64,000 nt of DNA from Ignavibacteria bacterium (lineage in GTDB: Bacteria; Bacteroidota; Ignavibacteria; Ignavibacteriales; Ignavibacteriaceae): positions 1,240,001 to 1,304,000 of the forward strand of contig JAFLBV010000001.1 of NCBI GenBank assembly GCA_017302895.1, written 5' to 3'. Position 1 is the stretch's first letter, and the number at the start of each line of letters is the position of its first letter. Under the pieces are notes generated by a model. It had not been told where the DNA came from. It did not search any database and worked only from the letters and a program-made list of their open reading frames with translations. Both the position numbers and the translations under genes were made by a program. This document shows positions 7,148-16,426 of the stretch, one piece after another.

Positions 7148-8875
7148 ATGAGCCAAGAAATGAAGAAGAATATACCATCGAAATCATCAAATTATGCAAG
7201 TTTGATTGAAGAAGATGCCTTTTATGTGGATAAAACCAAATACATAAAGGTTCTCGAATCAATCAATGATAAATATTTATTCTTTCTCCGTCCCCGCAGA
7301 TTCGGTAAATCACTTCTCCTTTCCATGCTTGAATATTACTATGGAATCCAACACAGAGAAAGATTCGATGAATTATTCGGGCAATACTTCATTGGGCAAC
7401 CTGAGAATGTTACGCCATTAAGGAACAGTTATTACATTCTTAATTTTAGTTTTAGCGGGATAAAGACGGACAATGCTGACAGCATCGAGAAAGAGTTTAA
7501 TTCTGAAGTATCATCTCAAATAATGAAATTTTTAAATACTTATTCCATAGGTTCCGAAGACGATTTCCGGGTTTTTGAGGGTAATCTGTCTAGTCCGGAT
7601 CTGATGAGGAAATTTTTTACTCTCTTCCGAAAATATGTTCCTGCCGGGAAGGTGTATGTACTTATCGACGAATACGACCACTTCACAAACGAACTGTTTT
7701 CATTTAATACGGATCACTTCAAGGAAATTGTTGCGAGGAACGGCTGGGTTCGCAAGTTTTATGAAGTAATCAAGCAGTTTATGGGAGAAGGGATAATCGA
7801 CAGGTTCTTTGCAACGGGTGTCACCCCCGTAACTTTGGACAGCATGACGAGCGGATTTAATGTCGCACAGAACATCACGCTTGACAATAAATTCCACCAA
7901 ATGGCAGGATTTACTGAAGAAGAACTTCGGAGTATGATTGAAAATACCATATATGAAGAAGGTAAATTCGATATTGATACTGTCGTTGCAGATATGCGAT
8001 CCTGGTACAACGGGAGTAGATTTTCACCTGACGCTTCTGAAAGACTCTATAACCCTCAGATGGTGATTACATTTTTATCCCACTTCAACAGCAATTTTAA
8101 ATATCCCAACGAAATGGCGGATCAGAATGTAACTTCCGATTACAAAAAGATTGCGAATATTCTTAATTTGCTTCCAGGTGAAATCTCTGATTCCATAACC
8201 CAGGAGATTCTGAATAGAGAATCCATAAGTGAGAAACTAATCATGCAGTTTAATTTTGAACTGCCCTACACCAGGATTGAGGCGATATCAATTCTTTTTT
8301 ATAACGGACTTCTCACAATACAGGGAGAGAGGTTCCAGGTATATGATTTTGTGATTCCCAATTATGTAATAAAAGTGATGTACTGGGATTACTTCAGACA
8401 TCTATTTGAGGCACGGCACAAGATACAATATGAAAGCATACCTGTGAGAGATGCCCTTATAGAGATGTCGGAATCAGGAAAGGTCACCAAATTCGTTGAA
8501 TATGTTCATAGAGTATTGAAAAACCTGTCGAACCGTGACCTTCAAAAGTTTAGTGAGAAAAGTATCAAGATGATCTTCATGACCCTGCTGATGGACAATA
8601 ATGCTTATATCGTAAAAAGCGAATATGAAAACAAGGAAGGCTACTCCGACCTGTTGCTGCTTCCAACCAAACTTAACCCCGGTAAAGATAACTTTCTGCT
8701 TGAATTAAAATACCTGAAAAAAAGCAGCAAAGAGACCCTTGAAACCGAAAAGATCAAAGCCATGGAACAGGTTTCAAAATACAAAGCCGAACTCGCTGCA
8801 GAGGGAATTGTTTGTAAGGCATTCGCGATTATCTTTGTCGGGAAAAGTGATTTTGCGGTGGTGGAGGGGGAATAA
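7148..8875 (+). CDS. AAA-ATPase-like / PD-(D/E)XK nuclease family protein
   Basis: Of the family joining an AAA-ATPase-like domain (PF09820 type) to a C-terminal PD-(D/E)XK nuclease-like domain (PF08011 type). It has 575 residues from ATG 7148; an in-frame TTG at 7115 would add 11. Visible motifs are FLRPRRFGKSLLLSML (Walker A-like), YVLIDEYDHF (Walker B-like) and, near the C-terminus, SDLLLLP with LLELKYLKK, matching the D...ExK nuclease core. These proteins are multicopy in many Bacteroidota and their function is unknown; defence or mobile-element roles have been proposed. Repeat-rich DNA on both sides suggests acquisition by transfer. Confidence 0.88.
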   Translation: MSQEMKKNIPSKSSNYASLIEEDAFYVDKTKYIKVLESINDKYLFFLRPRRFGKSLLLSMLEYYYGIQHRERFDELFGQYFIGQPENVTPLRNSYYILNFSFSGIKTDNADSIEKEFNSEVSSQIMKFLNTYSIGSEDDFRVFEGNLSSPDLMRKFFTLFRKYVPAGKVYVLIDEYDHFTNELFSFNTDHFKEIVARNGWVRKFYEVIKQFMGEGIIDRFFATGVTPVTLDSMTSGFNVAQNITLDNKFHQMAGFTEEELRSMIENTIYEEGKFDIDTVVADMRSWYNGSRFSPDASERLYNPQMVITFLSHFNSNFKYPNEMADQNVTSDYKKIANILNLLPGEISDSITQEILNRESISEKLIMQFNFELPYTRIEAISILFYNGLLTIQGERFQVYDFVIPNYVIKVMYWDYFRHLFEARHKIQYESIPVRDALIEMSESGKVTKFVEYVHRVLKNLSNRDLQKFSEKSIKMIFMTLLMDNNAYIVKSEYENKEGYSDLLLLPTKLNPGKDNFLLELKYLKKSSKETLETEKIKAMEQVSKYKAELAAEGIVCKAFAIIFVGKSDFAVVEGE

Positions 8876-8877
8876 AC

Positions 8878-9050
8878 CACAGAGCGCACAGAGGACACAG
8901 AGGGGGAATGGAACACGGATGAGACGGATATCACGGATGGGGGTGGTTAGTTATGAATTATGAATTATAAGGTATAAGCGCGGGTAAATATTCATCGAAA
9001 TGCTTATAAACCAACAAAAAATAATACCTAATACCTAATACCTAAAAATG
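8878..9050. repeat. Low-complexity intergenic repeats
   Basis: The gap before rmuC contains CACAGAG/CACGGAT words (8878-8938), TATGAATTATGAATTATAAGG (near 8953) and three TAATACC/TAATACCTA units near 9026-9045. The first set resembles 6915-6955, 47150-47215 and 54081-54135. No gene is visible. Confidence 0.5.
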
Positions 9051-9105
9051 AGCCCTTGTGGCGGAATATGGGTAGAAAAAGCATTAAAATAACAATGAGA
9101 GACAG

Positions 9106-10512
9106 ATGGAAACAATAGTTTTTTTAGTAATTGGGTTGATACTGGGACTGATCATCGGATACTTTGTTGCGAATATGAAAAAATCGGGTGTTCAGAGTGA
9201 GATGGCGGTGCTTGTGGAGAAGAGCAGCAGGTATGAAAATGAGGCTGCAACTCTAAAGACACAGCTTGACAAGGAGAGAAGCATTTACAATGAACAGCTT
9301 CGCAGACTGGAATCGGAAAAAGGGAGATTTGAAGTGAGTGCCTCCCGGGTACCCGTGCTTGAAGAAGAGGTAAGGTCGCTTCAGGAGGCATTCAAAAACT
9401 TGAAAGCCCAAAATGCGGCTTTGAATGAACGCTACATTTCAGAGAAAGAGAGTCTGGAACTCCGTCTTAAGGAGTTAAAAGAAGCCAAGGAAGCCCTTAC
9501 CAAAGAATTTGAAAACATCGCCAACAAGATATTTGAGTCAAAAACCCAGACATTCACCGAGCAGAGCAGACAGAACCTCGAATCGCTACTGAAACCTTTC
9601 AAAGAAAATATAACCGAGTTCAAAACACGGGTGGAGAATATCTACACCGAGGAAACCCGTGAAAGATCTTCTTTGAGAACCGAGTTGAAGGCTTTGCAGG
9701 AGCTGAACAGACAATTGAGTGAGGGGGCACAAAACCTTACAGATGCATTAAAAGGGGACAACAAAACCCTTGGGGACTGGGGCGAGGTGGTACTCGAAAG
9801 GATATTCGAGACCTCAGGTCTGGAGAAAGGGCGCGAGTACGATGTTCAGTTCTCGACTAAAGATTCAGAAGGTTCGGGATTTCGTCCTGATGCAATAATA
9901 TACCTTCCGGGGGGTAAGCAAATCGTAGTTGATGTGAAGACTTCACTCAAGGCTTACGAACAGTATCATGCCGCCGACAATGAAGCCGGTCGGGAGTACT
10001 TCCTCAAGGAGCATATCAGGTCGGTGAGACAGCATATCAAATTATTGAGTGAGAAAAGCTATTTCAACCTTGAAGGAATCAATTCGCTGGATTATGTCCT
10101 TATGTTTATTCCGATAGAACCGGCTTTTAACATATTGATGAAGGAAGCAAAGGAGGTTTACACCGAGGCTTTTGACAAGGGAATTATCATCGTTACCCAG
10201 ACTACCCTGTTCGTAACTCTGAAAACGATCCAAAATATCTGGAAGACAGAAAAAAGGAATCAGAACGCGATACAAATAGCAAAGAGAGCCCAGGATTTCC
10301 TAAAAAAACTGGAGGGTTTTGTCGAAAAATTCGAAGACATCGGGAAGTCGCTGGACAGGGCGCAAAGGCATTTTACAGATGCAAACAACCTTCTGAAGGA
10401 CGGACGGGGGAACCTGACTTCACGGGGTGCGGAAATAGCCCGACTTGGGGGGTTTGATACAAAAAAATTACGGGTTGGTGATGAGGAGTTTCCGGAAGAG
10501 GAAGAAAATTAA
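9106..10512 (+). CDS. rmuC: DNA recombination protein RmuC
   Basis: A 468-residue RmuC-family protein, thought to limit recombination at inverted repeats. Residues 3-23 form a membrane helix, residues about 30-230 a long coiled coil, and the C-terminal half the RmuC domain. The domain shows LGDWGEVVLERIFE and, further on, FRPDAIIYLPGGKQIVVDVKTSL, whose D...DxK pattern is the nuclease-like core. An AGAGACAG stretch precedes the ATG. It is monocistronic between the nuclease-family gene and the convergent ypdA-like gene. Confidence 0.95.
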   Translation: METIVFLVIGLILGLIIGYFVANMKKSGVQSEMAVLVEKSSRYENEAATLKTQLDKERSIYNEQLRRLESEKGRFEVSASRVPVLEEEVRSLQEAFKNLKAQNAALNERYISEKESLELRLKELKEAKEALTKEFENIANKIFESKTQTFTEQSRQNLESLLKPFKENITEFKTRVENIYTEETRERSSLRTELKALQELNRQLSEGAQNLTDALKGDNKTLGDWGEVVLERIFETSGLEKGREYDVQFSTKDSEGSGFRPDAIIYLPGGKQIVVDVKTSLKAYEQYHAADNEAGREYFLKEHIRSVRQHIKLLSEKSYFNLEGINSLDYVLMFIPIEPAFNILMKEAKEVYTEAFDKGIIIVTQTTLFVTLKTIQNIWKTEKRNQNAIQIAKRAQDFLKKLEGFVEKFEDIGKSLDRAQRHFTDANNLLKDGRGNLTSRGAEIARLGGFDTKKLRVGDEEFPEEEEN

Positions 10513-10583
10513 AATAGTCCACTAAATTAAAGGAGTTCGTCATAATAGAGTATAAAGGCGGATCAGGTACTCCGGAATAATCG

Positions 10584-11546
10584 TCACAATATCCCTTTGA
10601 TGTATTCAAAAATATTTGTTGCATGATATCTTGAATTTTCAATGAACCATTTTCTGGTTTCCTGACCGCAGCAGACTACACCCGCGAGGAAAATCCCCGG
10701 AATATTGGTCTGGAAAGTTGTGTTGTCATACTGTGGCTCCATTGTAACGGGATCGAGAGTTGCGATGCCGATTTGTGTAAGGAAATCATAGTCAGGTCTG
10801 TAACCTGTCATTGCAAGGACGAAATCGTTTTTGATTTCCTTTTCACCATCAGGGGTTGAGATTATAACGCTTTCGGGTTTGATTTCTACCACGCTTGAGT
10901 TGAAATATGAGATGATACTTCCGTCTTTTATTCTGTTTTCGATGTCGGGTCTTACCCAGTATTTCACACCTTTATCAATTTCCGGATTTTTGACCACCAT
11001 TGTTACCCGGGCACCTTTCCGAAAAGTTTCGAGCGCCACATCGACTGCGGAATTTCCACCACCAATTACCACAATATCCATGTTTGCGTAGAGATGGGGA
11101 TCATCGTAGTAATGCTTTACCTTTGGAAGTTCCTCACCGGGGATATTCATCAGGTTCGGGAAATCGAAGAAACCGGTTGAAACGATTACGATTTTGGAAG
11201 CGTAAACACCTCTATCAGAACTGACGGTAAAATTCCCGATTGTTCCCGATACACCTGATACCCTCTCGTAAAGATTGATATCGAGTTTCCATGATTCAGC
11301 CACCCTTCTGTAATATTCGAGGGCTTCACTTCTGGTGGGCTTTGTGCCGTGTGATATGAAAGGTACTTCTCCTATTTCGAGTCTTTCCGATGTTGAAAAG
11401 AATGTCATATTGACAGGATAGTTGAAAATGGAGTTTACAAGACAACCTTTTTCAATCACTTTATATGTGAGTCCGTTTCGTTTTGCTTCAATAGCACATG
11501 CGAGCCCTATTGGACCCGCACCAATGATCAGTACATCATATCTCAT
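10584..11546 (-). CDS. ypdA: YpdA-family FAD/NAD(P) oxidoreductase
   Basis: A 320-residue flavoprotein of the putative bacillithiol-disulfide reductase family. The N-terminal FAD fold starts DVLIIGAGPIGLACAIEA. The family signature NYPVNMTFFSTSERLEIG follows, and the NAD(P)-binding motif is VVIGGGNSAVDVALE. The second FAD contact is near the C-terminus (NIPGIFLAGVVC). No CxxC redox pair is seen, which separates it from thioredoxin reductases. It probably keeps bacillithiol or a related thiol reduced. It is transcribed divergently from the carotenoid operon. Confidence 0.9.
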   Translation of the reverse strand: MRYDVLIIGAGPIGLACAIEAKRNGLTYKVIEKGCLVNSIFNYPVNMTFFSTSERLEIGEVPFISHGTKPTRSEALEYYRRVAESWKLDINLYERVSGVSGTIGNFTVSSDRGVYASKIVIVSTGFFDFPNLMNIPGEELPKVKHYYDDPHLYANMDIVVIGGGNSAVDVALETFRKGARVTMVVKNPEIDKGVKYWVRPDIENRIKDGSIISYFNSSVVEIKPESVIISTPDGEKEIKNDFVLAMTGYRPDYDFLTQIGIATLDPVTMEPQYDNTTFQTNIPGIFLAGVVCCGQETRKWFIENSRYHATNIFEYIKGIL

Positions 11547-11619
11547 AAGTTGAATATTTTTCCGGTTTCTGTTGTTACAGTAATATGTAAAATTGCTGAA
11601 TCAAAATTAGGTAAAGAGA

Positions 11620-12003
11620 ATGGAAACAGAAATTAAATATTTTACCCCTCTTGAGGCGAAAAAAACACTTCCGCTCGTCAGAAAAATTGTGGATGACATT
11701 TTGGTGGAAGGTAGAGAATTAAAATTGTTGCTTCAAATTGAATCAAGAACCGAAGAAATCGAAGAAAAAATCGAACTGAAAAAAGATAAAATTCTCCTTT
11801 ACATAGAAGAACTTTCAGAAATTGGTTGTTTCTTTAAAGACTGGAATTTTGAGTTTGGGCTTGTCGATTTTCCTTCAGTTATCGACGGTGAGGAAGTGTT
11901 GCTTTGCTGGAGAAGCGATGAGGAGGATATCAAATTTTATCACGGACTGAATGACGGCTTCAGGGGAAGAAAAGAGATCCCTGCAGGTTATCTCGACTTA
12001 TGA
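11620..12003 (+). CDS. DUF2203 family protein
   Basis: A 127-residue protein. It shows the DUF2203 pattern: FTPLEAKKTLPLVRKIVDDI at the start, a charged helical middle, and the C-terminal signature VLLCWRSDEEDIKFYHGLNDGF. Its function is not known. The stop overlaps the next ATG by four bases (ATGA), so it is translationally coupled to the first carotenoid oxidoreductase and is the probable first gene of the operon. Confidence 0.88.
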   Translation: METEIKYFTPLEAKKTLPLVRKIVDDILVEGRELKLLLQIESRTEEIEEKIELKKDKILLYIEELSEIGCFFKDWNFEFGLVDFPSVIDGEEVLLCWRSDEEDIKFYHGLNDGFRGRKEIPAGYLDL

Positions 12004-13475
12004 GTGGAAATTATGATCAGATAGTAATCGGTGCAGGGTACGGGGGGCTTGTTGCAGCGGCACTTCTGGCGAAGGCGGGTAGGAAAGTGTTGCTCCTCGA
12101 GGCTCACACAGTACCCGGTGGGTGTGCCTCTTTCTATTCGAGAAAAGGAATTCTGTTTGATGCGGGCGCCACCACCTTGAGTGGAATGGCTGCAGCACAG
12201 CCGATGCAAAGGATGTTCAATGAACTCGGTATTGAACCGAAAGTAAAAAGACTCGATCCCGGTATGATCATAAAACTTGGAGACAGGGAATTAGTCAGAT
12301 ACGCTAATTTGGACAAGTGGATTGATGAGACTGAGCGCTTTTTCAAACTTCCCCGTTTAAGGGAATTCTGGGAGCTTGTTCATTGGGTTGACAGGACCGG
12401 CTATTCACTCATCGGAAACAACGGTCGAATTCCCCCTGTGTCCTTGGGTGATATGCTTTCTCTTGCGAAGCCGTCAAATCTGAAGGGCTTGCCGTTACTC
12501 CCGTACCTTTTTAAACCAGTTGAAAAGGTGATGAAAAAGTTCGGATTGGACAAAGACCCTCTGTTCAGAAGCTTTATTGATGAGCAACTATTGATCACAA
12601 CCCAGAATACCGCGAGCGATTCTCCATTTCTGACTGCAGCTTTGGGGCTGGCCTATCCGGCTGAAACATACTACCCTTATGGAGGACTTTTCTTCCCTGC
12701 AAAAGAGATTGAAAAAAAGTTCAAAGTATTCGGAGGTGATGCCAAATATAAAAAACGGGTTACCGCCATACAGAAAAATGCAAACGGATATCTGGTAAAA
12801 ACCGGAGACGGCTCAGAGTACCGCTCAGCCGGTGTGATTACAAACATCCCTCTTTGGAATATCCCTGAGATTACTTCTGGTGAGATAAAAGAATATTTTG
12901 TGAAATCCCTCCCCGACAGTTCGGATGCGTGGGGTGCATTTATGGTTAATTTTGCAATTGACTATCCTTTTGAAGAGGATGTAAAAACTGCCTACTGGCA
13001 GATACATGTACCTGAGGGGGTGCCGCACTGTGAATCAAAATCCTTTTTTGTGACATTTTCACTTGCCGACGATGAACAAAAAGCACCCAAAGGGATGAAA
13101 AGCGTAACGATATCGCTGCATACAAAGCCCGAAAACTGGGCGGGGATTGATCGACAGGAGTATGAGAGAAGGAAAAATGAAACCGGAAAGTTCATACTGG
13201 AGAAATTTGATCAGGCTTTCACCGGAATGGCGAATAATAAACAATTTGTTGAGTTCGGCACACCATCCACTTTTGAGAGATATACCTTCAGATTTAAAGG
13301 ACTTGTCGGCGGGGTTCCTCATTCGGTAAAGAACAATCTCCTTAAGATGCACTCAGGTGTGACACCATTCAAGGGTTTCTACAACACCGGAGACACTGTT
13401 TTCCCGGGGCAGGGAACTGTCGCCGTGACGGTCGGTGCGATGAACATGGTAAACCGTATTTTAGACAAAGCTTAG
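12000..13475 (+). CDS. CRTISO/CrtI-like FAD-dependent carotenoid oxidoreductase
   Basis: A 491-residue amine-oxidase-fold flavoprotein. The FAD motif is QIVIGAGYGGLVAAALLAKAG followed by EAHTVPGGCAS, and the C-terminal FAD-contact region reads GFYNTGDTVFPGQGTVAVTVGA. The GGC and GQG forms resemble carotene cis-trans isomerases (CrtH/CRTISO) more than the bacterial four-step desaturase, so an isomerase or an accessory desaturase is likely. It is coupled to the DUF2203 gene and followed after 82 bases by crtI. Confidence 0.8.
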   Translation: MSGNYDQIVIGAGYGGLVAAALLAKAGRKVLLLEAHTVPGGCASFYSRKGILFDAGATTLSGMAAAQPMQRMFNELGIEPKVKRLDPGMIIKLGDRELVRYANLDKWIDETERFFKLPRLREFWELVHWVDRTGYSLIGNNGRIPPVSLGDMLSLAKPSNLKGLPLLPYLFKPVEKVMKKFGLDKDPLFRSFIDEQLLITTQNTASDSPFLTAALGLAYPAETYYPYGGLFFPAKEIEKKFKVFGGDAKYKKRVTAIQKNANGYLVKTGDGSEYRSAGVITNIPLWNIPEITSGEIKEYFVKSLPDSSDAWGAFMVNFAIDYPFEEDVKTAYWQIHVPEGVPHCESKSFFVTFSLADDEQKAPKGMKSVTISLHTKPENWAGIDRQEYERRKNETGKFILEKFDQAFTGMANNKQFVEFGTPSTFERYTFRFKGLVGGVPHSVKNNLLKMHSGVTPFKGFYNTGDTVFPGQGTVAVTVGAMNMVNRILDKA

Positions 13476-13492
13476 ACAAAAATTTTTTTGTC
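13475..13492. other. AT-rich inverted repeat in the carotenoid operon
   Basis: GACAAAAA and TTTTTGTC form an 8-bp stem immediately after a stop codon, followed by more T-rich DNA (13508-13517). It is the only sizeable gap inside the operon and could be a weak attenuator or carry an internal promoter. Confidence 0.35.
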
Positions 13493-13557
13493 GAAGTTTT
13501 GAACTTAATTTTTTTTTACAAGGTTAAATTGTTAAAAGATAAAGAAATACACAGAAG

Positions 13558-15042
13558 ATGCAAAAGAAGAATGTAGTTATTATTGGATCAGGACTCGGTG
13601 GATTATCCGCTGCTTTGAGGCTTTCATCAAAAGGTCATAAAGTTACGATAATCGAGAAATTCAACAAAGCGGGTGGCAGACTAAACCAGTTGAAAATGGA
13701 CGGATTCACATTTGATGTGGGACCATCATTCATGAGTATGACATATGAACTGGATGAACTTTTCGAATCATGCGGCATAAAAAATCCGGTCACAATGCAG
13801 GAGCTCGATCCCCTCTACACGGTTTACTTCGAGGGGAATCCCAAACCTTACAGAATATTTAAGGGTCTTAAGAAACTCGAAAAAGAGTTCGAAGGGCTTG
13901 AGCCGAATCTGGCAGAGAAGGCCGACAAATATTTAAAAAGAGCCGGTGAATTTTTCCATGATACCGAGGGGAAAGTTGTAAAATCCAACTTTGACAGCAA
14001 ACTCGAATATGTTCTTAAGCTGACAGGTGTTCCGATGAAACATCTTCCTTATCTCTTCAAGACAATGTGGAGCGAGGTTGAGAAGACTTTTGAGTCGGAG
14101 GAAGTAAGGGTAATCTTTTCACTGGTGGCTTTTTTTCTTGGTTCGACACCATTTCAAACCCCCTCAGTATATTCACTCCTGAATTATACTGAGATGAGGC
14201 ACAATGGATATTGGAAAGTTAAGGGTGGAATGTATAAATTAGTTGATGAACTTTTAAAACTTCTTGAAGAAAGAGGAGTTGAAATTGTTTACAACACAGA
14301 GATAACCGGAGTGGAGGAAAACAACGGTTCCGTAACCAAAATGGTTGATTCGACGGGGAAGAAATGGGAAGCTGACATCTTCATTGCAAATGCCGATGCG
14401 GCATCATTCAGAGGGAGAGTGCTTGGAAGACCCAAATTCTCCGATGAAAAACTCGACAAGATGCACTGGACTCTTGCACCTTTCACTATTTATCTTGGGG
14501 TTAAGGGACAGATACCAAATCTGGAGCATCATAACTATTTCCTCGGCAGTAATTTCAGAGGATATGCAGACACGATCTTCACATCCTCCATATCGCCGCA
14601 GAAACCGTATTATTATGTGAATGTTTCCTCAAAGTCATTTCCTGATTGTGCACCTGAGGGTTGTGAGAATATATTTATTCTTTGTCCTGTACCAGATCTC
14701 AGGTATAAGAAAAACTGGGACGACAGGGAAGAACTTGCTCAGAATATTATCGATGATCTCTCACAGAGAGTAGGGTATGATATTTCGGGTAACATAATCA
14801 CCAAAAAAATAATGGACCCTGTAGAATGGGAAAAAGCTTTCAATCTCTACAAAGGTTCGGGACTTGGGCTTGCTCACGACATGGATCAGGTGGGTGCGTT
14901 CAGACCAAAAAACAAAGATGAAAAATTTGATAATTTGTATTATGTTGGTGCTTCGACTACACCCGGCACCGGATTACCGATGGTTGTGATAAGCTCAAAA
15001 CTTGTAATGGAAAGATTAGAGAAAGATTATGGAATTTTATAG
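13558..15042 (+). CDS. crtI: Phytoene desaturase
   Basis: A 494-residue CrtI-type flavoprotein converting phytoene to lycopene. The N-terminal FAD motif is VVIIGSGLGGLSAALRL, followed by EKFNKAGGRLNQL and FDVGPSF. The C-terminal signature is NLYYVGASTTPGTGLPMVVISS. Length and motifs match bacterial CrtI. It overlaps the following crtB by 14 bases, so the two enzymes that make lycopene are co-translated. Confidence 0.93.
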   Translation: MQKKNVVIIGSGLGGLSAALRLSSKGHKVTIIEKFNKAGGRLNQLKMDGFTFDVGPSFMSMTYELDELFESCGIKNPVTMQELDPLYTVYFEGNPKPYRIFKGLKKLEKEFEGLEPNLAEKADKYLKRAGEFFHDTEGKVVKSNFDSKLEYVLKLTGVPMKHLPYLFKTMWSEVEKTFESEEVRVIFSLVAFFLGSTPFQTPSVYSLLNYTEMRHNGYWKVKGGMYKLVDELLKLLEERGVEIVYNTEITGVEENNGSVTKMVDSTGKKWEADIFIANADAASFRGRVLGRPKFSDEKLDKMHWTLAPFTIYLGVKGQIPNLEHHNYFLGSNFRGYADTIFTSSISPQKPYYYVNVSSKSFPDCAPEGCENIFILCPVPDLRYKKNWDDREELAQNIIDDLSQRVGYDISGNIITKKIMDPVEWEKAFNLYKGSGLGLAHDMDQVGAFRPKNKDEKFDNLYYVGASTTPGTGLPMVVISSKLVMERLEKDYGIL

Positions 15043-15868
15043 CAGCATTTGCGCAAGAACATCTTCCCTTTTCACAAAGGAGTATTCCACCTCATTCAGT
15101 TTGGGGATACTTGCTTTTGAAAAGAGATTCCGTGAGCCAATCTACTCGGTCTATGGTTATGTCAGGCTTGCTGATGAAATAGTTGACACTTTTCATGGTC
15201 ATGATAAACAAACCCTGCTCAAAGAATTCAGAGAAGAGACTTACAGGGCGATTGAGCGGGGAGTTTCCACAAATCCGATTTTGCACGCTTTTCAGGAAGT
15301 GGTGAATAAATACAAAATTGATCGAGAATATATTGATGCATTTCTTGACAGTATGGAGATGGACCTCTACAACAACTACTACGAAGAGAAAAAGTACGAC
15401 GAATATATTTACGGATCTGCGGAGGTAGTGGGACTGATGTGCCTAAGGGTTTTCACAGAGGGTGACAATGAACTGTTTAATCAGTTACTCGAACCCGCAA
15501 TGGCGCTTGGTTCAGCATTTCAGAAGGTTAACTTCCTGAGAGATATTAAATCTGATATCGACGAGAGGGGTAGAATCTATCTTCCGAATGTTGATTCAGA
15601 GCACGGAATAGATGATGAAAATAAAAAGCTTCTGGAAGATTCAATAAGAGCAGAATTCAAGCTTTCTCTCGAAGGTATCAGAAAACTGCCTCCCGGAGTC
15701 AGATTGGGCGTTTACTCGGCGTATCTTTATTACATAAAACTGTTTGATAAAATCTGTTCCAAGAAGGTGCAACACCTTATGAAAGAAAGAACGAGAGTGC
15801 CTGATCCGGTTAAATTGTTGTTACTTACAAAATCGATAATAGAAGTAAAGGTTTTAAAGACTTGTTAA
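15029..15868 (+). CDS. crtB: Phytoene synthase
   Basis: A 279-residue trans-isoprenyl synthase that joins two geranylgeranyl diphosphates to phytoene. The two aspartate-rich sites are visible: VRLADEIVDTFHGHD near residue 47 and FQKVNFLRDIKSDIDERG near residue 168. The STSFSLG start is also typical. It begins inside the crtI 3' end and overlaps the next gene by seven bases. Confidence 0.93.
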   Translation: MEFYSSICARTSSLFTKEYSTSFSLGILAFEKRFREPIYSVYGYVRLADEIVDTFHGHDKQTLLKEFREETYRAIERGVSTNPILHAFQEVVNKYKIDREYIDAFLDSMEMDLYNNYYEEKKYDEYIYGSAEVVGLMCLRVFTEGDNELFNQLLEPAMALGSAFQKVNFLRDIKSDIDERGRIYLPNVDSEHGIDDENKKLLEDSIRAEFKLSLEGIRKLPPGVRLGVYSAYLYYIKLFDKICSKKVQHLMKERTRVPDPVKLLLLTKSIIEVKVLKTC

Positions 15869-16416
15869 AGAGCATTCTTTTTTTGTTGTTCGCTGTTCTT
15901 TTTACCGGGGTGAATGCTGAGAAAGCTGATCTCGACCCCTCGACAAAAGAATATATCCGCAAGACATTTTATGCCGGAGTTGAGAACGAAGCAAAGGCAG
16001 AAGAACTTAAGGAATATATCGATAAAAAATTTGGTAAAAAACTGAAGTCAATGGATCCCTTTGTTGTTGCATATCTCGGAGGTGCAGAGACACTTCTTGC
16101 CAAGCACGCAATAAACCCGTTTACAAAACTTGACCTTCTAAATTCAGGTCTTGATAAACTTGCCTATGCCCTTAAAAAGCAGCCGAGGTCATTGGAGATT
16201 CGTTTTATGCGTTTTTCCATCCTTCACTTTATTCCTGCTATCCTTGGGCACGCAAAAGAGAGAGATGAAGATCTTGCAATTGTTTACGATCTGCTTCTGA
16301 AAAAGGATTATTCTGAACTTGATAAAAAAACACAAACAGGGCTTGTAAAATTTCTGCTTGAATCTGAGAGACTGGATAAAAATCAGACTGCAAAAATGCG
16401 GGCACTGCTTAAATAA
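15862..16416 (+). CDS. Exported protein of unknown function in the carotenoid operon
   Basis: 184 residues from a TTG start overlapping the crtB stop. A signal peptide ends near residue 19 (TGVNAEKAD). The rest is alpha-helical, lysine-rich and has no cysteines after the signal. The words YLGGAETLLAKHA and SLEIRFMRFSILHFIPAILG look like a conserved tetratricopeptide-like helical core. No enzyme motif is seen. Its conserved-looking position between crtB and the lycopene cyclase suggests a role in pigment assembly or envelope placement, by context only. Confidence 0.75.
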   Translation: MLKSILFLLFAVLFTGVNAEKADLDPSTKEYIRKTFYAGVENEAKAEELKEYIDKKFGKKLKSMDPFVVAYLGGAETLLAKHAINPFTKLDLLNSGLDKLAYALKKQPRSLEIRFMRFSILHFIPAILGHAKERDEDLAIVYDLLLKKDYSELDKKTQTGLVKFLLESERLDKNQTAKMRALLK

Positions 16417-16426
16417 GGCATAACAG

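Noticed and set aside
12000..13475. Second phytoene desaturase
   Set aside because: The FAD-contact words (GGCAS, GQGTVAVT) are closer to CRTISO-type isomerases, and a typical crtI follows.
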